Assembly: GCF_030272615.1 (NCBI RefSeq)
Contig: NC_081412.1
Coordinates: forward strand, 341,311,370 to 341,375,369
DNA length: 64,000 nucleotides
Direction: 5' to 3'
DNA from: Cryptomeria japonica
Taxonomy: Eukaryota; Streptophyta; Pinopsida; Cupressales; Cupressaceae
Shown here piece after piece: positions 57,552 to 64,000 of the stretch; the stretch's first letter is position 1; each line of letters begins with the position of its first letter. A model generated the notes under the pieces. The model ran no database searches, was not told where the DNA came from, and was given only the letters and a program-made list of their open reading frames with translations. The position numbers were made by a program, and so were the translations under genes.

Positions 57552-58900
57552 CTATGCCAATAAAGGATAACTCATTAGTGGCTGGTCAACTATGAGCCTC
57601 ATTATCAATTCCATCACTACCATAAAAAAATAACCAATATCAACTGAAAAATCAGAATTAGATAGCTCATGTTCCTCCTTACCAATATGGTGATGAGTAT
57701 CATGAATGTGCTGAAGTTGAAGCTTGGCCTGATGAGCTATCAACTTGGCTTGCTTGGCTATTGCCAACCATCCTTCATTCATCCTCTGAGATTGCTCTAT
57801 ATCAGCTGTCCCAAAATGCACAAAATTTGATTTATGATGGATTGTATTATTCACATTATCATAACCCATGATTGCACCATGTGTACCTTCAAGTCTAGAA
57901 TGCAAATCATTATTCTCTTCTTGACCAAAGACTGCCATATCTTGAGGAAGAGAAGTTATATCACTTTTGTTATGAACTTCGTGGGGTGGCTCGAATGACA
58001 TGCTAGAGGCTGCTGATTTGCCAAGTTCAACATACACCTCCCCTATCAAGATAGACTCACACACATCCGTCAAACTCTCCTTGGAACCATCACCATTAGG
58101 CACATTTTCTGTTTTGTTCCCATCTTCTAAGGTCTGATTTGAAAAATCAGACTCATTATGACATGTATCTTCAATATCAAAAGCATCAGTAACACCCAAA
58201 CAATGAGTATTTGCATGAGATGACCCCTCACAACCATCATCCTCATGCACCAAAGCATCGAAATCTTGATTATGCTCAGTAGCAAGACTGCTGTCATAAA
58301 AGTCAGGGCTGTTATGGCTTGTTTTCCCCTTGCATCCCTCTTGTTTAACACTCATATATTGCATGCCAACTGTAGGAATCCCTCCTACAACTTCCTCCTC
58401 ATGTGCCATGACCTTTGAATCATCATTGTGTTCATATGAAGGACTGGTGTTATAAAAATCAGAATGGTTGCCATACCTTTGTGACATGTTTTCAACATTC
58501 ATAGGTACCACTTCATCCCTTGTAGCATGTTCATCAAACTTCTCATAGAGATTTTACAAACCTCATTTATGGATGAGTCAATCGGTTCTTCTCTTTTTAT
58601 TTGCAGGTGATATGAATTCATAGCATCTTCAGCTTCATCCGGAATACCCATAAATTGGGTGAAAGTAAACATTTCTTGTACCTTTTTTGGAAGGGAGCAA
58701 TACTTATGATAGTTGCTCATGACTGTATCATTGAATGCTTTAACAAGGGAGCTCCTCCTTGTACTTTTAGATGTAGTTGTACCTCTAGAGTGTCTTGAAC
58801 TCTTTGAAGGTGTTTGACCAAATTCCCTCCCTGCTTGTTTATTTTTACATAACCCTGTCATGATGATTCTTTTTACTATCCAACTGAAAACCAAATCCAA
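57552..58900 (-). pseudogene. acidic gag-like reading frame of family C, with internal repeats
   Basis: Minus strand. The frame from 58900 (basic N-terminus, GREFGQTPSKSSRHSRGTTT) leads by a frameshift near 58505 into the 319-codon frame 58511-57552. That frame has three related units of about 50 residues (HSDFYNTSPSYEHNDD, NSPDFYDSSLATEHNQD, HNESDFSNQTLEDGN) and a helical Gln/Ala/His-rich region (IAKQAKLIAHQAKLQLQHIH). There is no zinc knuckle, protease or RT. The PBS lies 46 bp upstream of the first frame. Analogous in place and composition to the acidic frame of family B. Confidence 0.6.
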
Positions 58901-58945
58901 TCACACCAAGTGAATGCAATCATAACCCACAGGCTGACAGGATTA

Positions 58946-58958
58946 GGCTTTGATACCA
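58946..58958 (-). other. primer-binding site (minus) of family C
   Basis: On the minus strand TGGTATCAAAGCC, one base inside the right LTR. One substitution from the plus-side PBS at 55916. Confidence 0.82.
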
Positions 58959-58959
58959 C

Positions 58960-59199
58960 TGAAAGATCCCAAATGGATCCTGCTCTACTCCTTGGTCCCC
59001 CAGGTGGTCATTCAATCAACTGACAGTTCTCCCTAAAAAACAGGAACTGTCTTCTGAAGGTCCAAAATGGTTCACAGAGCCCCTGCAAAGCTCCATGACC
59101 CTCAGAATGAGTCCCCTAACCATGTCATTGACCTACGGGAACTCGAATGGTAGGTCAACCCCTGCTCATCTCAGGTCACCTAGAAAAGGGGACATTACA
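58960..59199 (-). repeat. right LTR of family C, internally deleted
   Basis: 240 bp: the first about 225 bp of the LTR joined directly to its last about 20 bp. The join is at GGATCC (58975-58980), which occurs in the full LTR at 54731-54736 and 55894-55899. The missing 1163 bp is thus bounded by a 6-bp direct repeat. Confidence 0.9.
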
Positions 59200-59204
59200 C
59201 ATGG

Positions 59205-59647
59205 TTATGTAACAAATAAATATATGTATGTATGCAATATATTTGTAAATATTTTGGAACAATAGTAGTAATTAAGGAATATGTATGCAACACTTCAGAA
59301 AAGATAATTTTCGGCAGTACCGTTTCAAAATAGAGCATGTGAGATTAGAATTTACAGGAGTTTACGAAAACCGGGACGCTCCTTGCACATACCTTTCGGC
59401 ATTGCCATTCCACAGTTGGAGACTAAGTGCGATTTCTAGGTCAAGATATATCTTATTTACCGCTTGATCATCTCACTCAATCCATCAAACTAGTATAGTA
59501 GATCTCATTTCAGAGAATTTCAGGATCGGCGAACATTATATTTAACGATGGTTGGATCCAATTGTATCAAAACGGTTGATTGAGATCGGTCTTGTTCTGG
59601 ATCATTTCATACAATCGAGCAATTCAGAAATAATACAGTGATCGGAC
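59205..59647. other. unassigned sequence right of the family C element
   Basis: AT-rich, then moderately complex sequence. No frame recognised. It may be the continuation of the AT-rich sequence left of 54507, or the upstream region of the possible exon at 59648. Confidence 0.3.
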
Positions 59648-59758
59648 ATGGCTGATAGAGGACATTTGGGTTCATGGGCGGATGTGGGTTGGGAAGACCC
59701 GCCTCATGTTCCGCAGTGGGTCTGCACGAACAGCAGATGGAAGGACATGGCGATACAG
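59648..59758 (+). CDS. possible first exon of an unknown host gene
   Basis: ATG at 59648 in the context GGACATGGC opens MADRGHLGSWADVGWEDPPH and continues to GATACAG followed by a donor-like GTAAAC at 59759. Base composition and codon choice differ from the AT-rich surroundings. The supposed intron would then contain the Copia and LINE sequences. Without a splice: the frame stays open to 59857. I do not recognise the protein. A retroelement leader ORF is an equally possible reading. Confidence 0.3.
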
Positions 59759-59854
59759 GTAAACCGAAGCGGAAATAACAAGGTTTTTCAGCCAGCTTCA
59801 AAATACTTTCAAGGCTTCTTTGGGAACAGACACAGTGTGGCATGTGTAAAGTTC

Positions 59855-61320
59855 TGATGCCAATAGCTAACAAGATGAGAGGGGGGGTGAATCATACAAA
59901 CTTAATCTTCCATAAAATCAACAGATTCAACCTCGGTAACTTATACTTCAGCAATATAACCAAAAACTGCTAAACATGCTAACTCATAAACACATAATCA
60001 TCATAACACATATAACACCAGATTTAACGTGGAAACCCAAATAGGGAAAAACCACTGTGGGATTTCGGACCCACTAAGAAATATACTCTTCTAGAGTATG
60101 CTCGGTTAAAAGCAAATCTTGTTAAAGATTACAAACACATTGCTAGATGTGACTGGGTTAAGGGATTTCCCTCAGATCTGTTAGGATCTTCACTTTGTTA
60201 GAAGTGACCTTGTCAAAGGATTTCAAACACTCTTTTAGAATGTTACCTTGCTAGAGGGTTTACAAATAAGACTGTTAAGTCCACTCGGTTAAGAGATTTT
60301 CTGTCACTTACAAAATAACAGTAGTAAAAATATATCTGCAACTTCACATCTAAAATGCTAAAGCAGATTCTTATTTGCTCAAAACAATCTTGTCATAGGA
60401 CTTATCTTGTCCCTCTGTTGGGCTCCCTACTCTGTTATTCAAACAGGTCTTCAAGCTTCTGTGCTCGGTAATCACTATGTAGCATCCCTGTGCTTACACT
60501 TGCCCGCATCCATTGTTCATCAATAATTTCTTATTTATAAACAATTTGCTAACCGCTGAATCTCCTTGATCACATTTCCCATGATCAATCATAGCCATCA
60601 GATCTTCAATCTTGACTAGGTTCAATGTATCCTTAGATCTGAAAACGTTTTACCCCGCCTTGGAACTTGCATTCCTTCCTAGGAACTTGTGCTAGGTTAT
60701 TGCGGTTCAATCTGTGCTGTAGATCTTCCTCTTGATTTTCCATTGCCGTAGATCCTTAACAAACTTCATGCGCGGCATACCAATCATTTATTCATCTCCA
60801 GCTCATCAACATCCTTCATTAAATAATGCTTTTATCCATCCAATGCGATCTGTCATAACTCGGTTGTTACTCGGTAAATACTAAACTTTACTCGGTAGAC
60901 ATTCCGCCTTCATTAACCGATATTGATAACCTTAGGGTTTACGGACTAGGTTCTTTGCTCGGTGACATAGTATAGTATTAACCTTACAATCAACAACATA
61001 TGTAGGATATCAAGACAATCTAAACATCATGATCTCATCATTGTCTAACTCGGTAATAGTTGCCCATTGAATAACTTATTTCTCCCCTTATTCATCACAT
61101 TCTTTCTGTGTTTTTTACCGACATCTTAATTCTCTTCAAATCAATTTTCTCAAGATATGGCAACATCATACTGAATCAGAAAATCAATTTCTTGACATCA
61201 ATGACAAAATAATATTGTAAAGACAGCAATCATCCTCCTTCAGTTATATCAATAATCTCCAACAACCTTCTCAATATCCTTATTGAATATCAACAATCTC
61301 CTTGTATTGAAATGCCAACA
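59855..61320 (-). repeat. 3' LTR of the Copia element
   Basis: In minus orientation TGTTGGCATTTCAATAC ... CTATTGGCATCA, with the seven-base run CCCCCCC near its end (plus GAGAGGGGGGGTGAATCA at 59877-59894) that is common in plant Copia LTR ends. It follows the polypurine tract at 61321-61335. Confidence 0.75.
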
Positions 61321-61875
61321 ATCTTCCCCTTTGGCATTGATGGCAATACCAACTTTTAAATGGTAATACCAACAAGATATTCAAATTGATTCGGATTCAG
61401 ATTGCTGTTAGACTGCTCCTGTTATCCTTGAGCGGTTAAAAATCGTCTGAAGTCTTCTAGGCTTTCTCCCTCTTTCATTAGTCTTCTAAGCTGTTATCTT
61501 GCATTTAGTCTTCTCCCTTTTTCAGTAATCTTCTCCCCCTGTCATTAGTCTTTTGTTATCTTCTTCATTTAGGGCTTTACCATTTAGTTCTACCATTTAG
61601 TCTTCTCCCCCTTTGACAACAATGCCAAAAAGTAAAAGAACTAAATCATGAACTCTTCTGCTGTGAAGTGCTTGCTTTTGCTGTGTTACACATGTATCAT
61701 TTCAGTCTCGGTCGGAGCAACCTTTCCTTAAATACTATTTCCTGTATTCTGTTCCCTGGTCACTTTCCTGCACACTTTTAGAAAACCTCCTAAAGTGCGT
61801 AAATCAACATGAATCCACACGTAATATTCTGTAGATTCATCGAATTGATGCTTTCACCGAACTCTGTCAGTGAGT

Positions 61876-62104
61876 AGAAGATAGGGGTAGGACCCCTAAC
61901 TTGCTTCTGAGATACTCAAAAGTGTCCCTTGGCAGCGACGTTGTGAAGATGTCTGCTATTTGCTCCTTTGAACTGATATATTCCAGCACAACTTTCTTCT
62001 CTTGAACTTCTTCTCTTGAACTTCTTCTCTGAGATAATGATACTTTATAGAAATATGTTTTGTCTTTGATTCTCCTTCTTTCAGAGATGAGGTATTAAGA
62101 ACTT
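61876..62104 (-). pseudogene. pol: Copia RNase H C-terminus
   Basis: Minus frame: KTKHISIKYHYLREE, then VLEYISSKEQIADIFTTSLP and FEYLRSKLGVLP, the characteristic end of Copia RNase H. A short repeat (EEVQEKKF/KRRK, from TTCTCTTGAACTTC repeated near 62000-62030) interrupts the usual sequence. Truncated at the LINE junction. Confidence 0.85.
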
Positions 62105-63636
62105 CGCATCATTGGTTTGGAAAACATTTAATTTCAATTGCGGCTTGGAAACCTTTTTTTGTTCCTTCTTGGTCTAGTTCGAAACTTATTCCTTTCTGGT
62201 TTGGTTTACGTAAAATTCCTTTTGAATTTATGGATCCAAATGTTCTTGAGAAAATTGGAAATACTATTGGAACTTTTTTAACATCTAAAATGGACTTTGT
62301 GGAGGGGGAGGTTCTGGTAAAAATTTGTGTTCTTATTAACCCTAACAATGTTTGCCCCCGTACTTGTAATATCAAGTCTCATGATGGTATTTGGCACCAG
62401 TCAATTGAGAAATTAGATATGGACCTTCTTAAGTCTCCTTTACTTTTGGATGCTCCTTTACTTATGGATTTTAAGAAAAACCAGCAGGTTGTTGACTCTG
62501 TCCCTAAATCCCTTAATAAAGATAGTTTGTCGGCGGGACCTTCGATTGAAGGATGTGGAAATGTCTCTTCGCATAAATTGGTAGAAACAGGTCACATTAA
62601 TCTTGAAAATAATCCATTGTGTCGTAGTTCTGGGAAACCAAATGATCACACTTCGAGTTCGGTCTCACTTTCGTCTTTACTGACAACATTTTCTAATAAC
62701 GGGGGTATAGTGGATGGTAATCCTCCGATGAATGGAGTAGATCATCCATTGATGATAGATTGCCCTAAGATGCCAAATAATCACACAAAGGGTAAGGACG
62801 ACAATTTGTCTTCATGCACTCAAAAGGAGGTTTTGGATTCTTCAAAGAATGTGAATTTAAATAAAAATGCAGTGGTTGATATGGAAACTATTAAACAGGT
62901 ACCTGCCATAGGTTTTCCTAATGATGCTTCTTTAGTTCAGGAAATTAAGAATTTGGTGTCTAATAATTCCCCTCTGAATGTTGGAATTAATATGGCTAAT
63001 GAATCTTCCTTAGGGAATAGTAAACCGTCAGAGGTTGTCCCTGTTATTATGCCAGATGAGAATTTGGTTCAGCGAGTACATGATATTTTTAACAATCATG
63101 CACATCAAATGGGTGAGGGTATTACTGATAGAGTTGTTTGTTCAATTGAGAATGATTTGGGGGGTATAAACTCGACCCTTCCAATTTCTGCATCTGCTAA
63201 TCCTTTTGCAGTTTTGGCTACAACAGAGTTGGGTTTTGAAGATAATCCATTTATCTTGGCTTCTTCAAAGTCATGCAAGAGTTTACCAATTGTCCAAACA
63301 ACTCTGGTTTTTTCACCATCGGTGGTTTCTCCTAGGAGAGGTAGGCCTTCAAATAATCTTAAGCCTCAAATGGAAATTGATGCTGGAATTCAAAAGACTT
63401 TGTCCCTTTCTCCTGCTGATGGGCAAGGGAGGCATTCGGTCTTTCTTGGTAGGCCTAAGAAAACATGCCTAACTCCTGTAAGTGTAAAAAGAAAGAGGAG
63501 TAAACGATTTGTGACTAGTCCTCCTGTGACAAGATCAGGGGCTGTGAAACGTAATTTGCAAGGTTGCTTTGGGGAAAGCAAAAATTCTCCGATTAATGGG
63601 AAGAAGGGAGCTTCAGCCTCCCCTCGAGGACAATGA
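62105..63636 (+). CDS. ORF1: LINE ORF1 (DUF4283-type RNA-binding protein), 5'-truncated
   Basis: Open without interruption from the junction (reading HHWFGKHLISIAAWKPFFVP) to TGA at 63634. The first ATG inside is 62230, but homology starts earlier, so the native start is lost. The N-terminal part (FGLRKIPFEFMDPNVLEKIG, EGEVLVKICVLI) is the DUF4283-like domain of plant L1 ORF1, which binds element RNA. The middle is Ser/Asn/Pro-rich and the C-terminus basic (KRKRSKRFVTSPP). The usual CCHC knuckle after DUF4283 is not evident: the text CPRTCNIKSHDG is only reminiscent. Confidence 0.8.
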
Positions 63637-64000
63637 GAATTATTTCTTGGAATGTTAAGGGCTTAAATGCCCCTAACAAGAGATGCTACTTAATTAAGTG
63701 TGATATTTTTATGTTGCAAGAAACAAAGTTGTCAAAGGAGTCTGCTGATTTTTTTTTTCATCTTGGAGAAGGTGGAATTTTCTTTCTTCTCCGGCTTGTG
63801 GTGCTTCAGGAGGTTTGACACTGCTTTGGAATAATTATAATATTGAGGTACAGTTAGTGGCATCTGCTACAAATTGGATGTTGGCTTTAGTTATAAGCAA
63901 GATTTCGAAGGTTAAATTCTGGCTTTTTAACATTTATGCTCCGTCAAGAATTCAAGGGAAGAGTAAATTATGGGGTGAATTAAAGAGGATTTCTTCTCCC
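63633..64000 (+). pseudogene. ORF2: LINE ORF2, endonuclease N-terminus
   Basis: ATG at 63633 overlaps the ORF1 stop as ATGA. It encodes MRIISWNVKGLNAPNKR, then DIFMLQETKLSKE, the first two motifs of the apurinic-type endonuclease (Asn and Glu active-site residues present). A short deletion sits between them, and a frameshift near 63770 moves the reading frame; homology resumes as SPACGASGGL and later NIYAPSRIQGK. RT lies beyond the window. Confidence 0.85.

Larger units (their letters stand above)
54512..59199 (-). mobile_element. inverted (head-to-head) non-autonomous LTR element, family C
   Basis: Flanked by the exact duplication CATGG (54507-54511, 59200-59204), yet both outer ends are LTR starts: TGTAATGTCCCC on the left and its complement GGGGACATTACA on the right. 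Left to right: a full plus-oriented LTR with plus PBS and leader, a junction, an inverted partial LTR, minus-strand coding, a minus PBS and a minus LTR with a 1.16-kb deletion. A normal LTR element would end ...CTTTCA on the right. It therefore integrated as one molecule with two U3 ends. Coding lacks RT and integrase, as in family B. Confidence 0.85.
59855..62104 (-). mobile_element. 3' end of a Copia-type retrotransposon
   Basis: Minus strand: the end of RNase H, a non-coding stretch with GGGGGAGA-type purine runs, the polypurine tract AAAGGGGGAGAT, and then a 3' LTR of 1466 bp (61320-59855). The 5' two thirds are cut off where the LINE begins (about 62105). No duplication could be checked because the other end is absent. 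Confidence 0.8.
62105..64000 (+). mobile_element. L1-type LINE, continuing past the window
   Basis: Begins mid-ORF1 at the break in Copia homology, so it is probably 5'-truncated as is usual for LINEs. ORF1 and the start of ORF2 are present; the rest is beyond 64000. Target duplication cannot be checked. Confidence 0.85.

Noticed and set aside
1-64000. tRNA, rRNA or organellar (chloroplast or mitochondrial) insertions
   Set aside because: I looked for cloverleaf-like arms, ribosomal words and plastid genes. Only PBS complements of tRNA 3' ends were found.

Overview
The window looks like gene-poor nuclear DNA from a plant with a very large genome. A gymnosperm (conifer-type) genome is my best guess, because of dense, old, nested LTR retrotransposons, long AT-rich non-coding tracts and plant-type host fragments. 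I cannot name a species. Almost everything here is mobile-element sequence. The host sequence I can support is one exon of a PTI1-like serine/threonine kinase at the left edge (67-340, +), a possible first exon near the right end (59648-59758, +), and a PDS5-like cohesin-factor coding fragment (minus strand, within about 17.4-18.1 kb) that appears to have been captured by an LTR retroelement.

Layout. 0-2.8 kb: kinase exon, intron-like DNA and a likely small solo LTR. 2.8-6.3 kb: a 3.5-kb solo LTR with target-site duplication (TSD) CATGT. 6.7-11.3 kb: an LTR-gag-protease-LTR element lacking reverse transcriptase (RT). It abuts directly a decayed chromovirus-like gypsy pol (11.3-15.4 kb) that has a 129-bp in-frame tandem duplication and an unrelated 1.3-kb insert. 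17-19 kb: minus-strand retroelement remnant with primer-binding site (PBS), PDS5-like coding sequence and a gag-like zinc knuckle. 20.0-29.97 kb: a nearly complete Tat/Athila-like gypsy element with TSD CAACT and an unusual 2.4-kb third coding region 3' of integrase. 31.06-37.05 kb: a non-coding LTR element (TSD ATTAC) interrupted by a second copy of the 3.5-kb solo LTR (TSD ATAAC). 37.1-38.7 kb: a truncated LTR rich in MADS/MEF2-like motifs. 38.7-53.1 kb: a minus-strand non-autonomous gypsy derivative of the same family, itself hit by a short hAT (TSD AAAAATAG), a 2.25-kb solo LTR (TSD CTCCT) and a multi-exon hAT with transposase. 54.5-59.2 kb: a related element with an inverted head-to-head LTR structure, bounded as a whole by TSD CATGG. 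59.9-62.1 kb: 3' end of a minus-strand Copia element. 62.1-64.0 kb: an L1-type LINE running off the window.

The most notable points are (1) the inverted 54.5-59.2 kb element, whose internal junction lies in a 12-bp shared sequence and which looks like a template-switch product integrated as one molecule; (2) capture of a PDS5-like reading frame between a PBS and a gag zinc knuckle; (3) LTR regulatory regions packed with CTATTTTTAG-type motifs; and (4) two pol-less gypsy derivatives carrying acidic and Trp-rich reading frames of unknown function that keep only the last codons of pol next to the LTR. All retroelement reading frames carry stops or frameshifts, so the window is best read as a layered fossil record rather than a working gene cluster.
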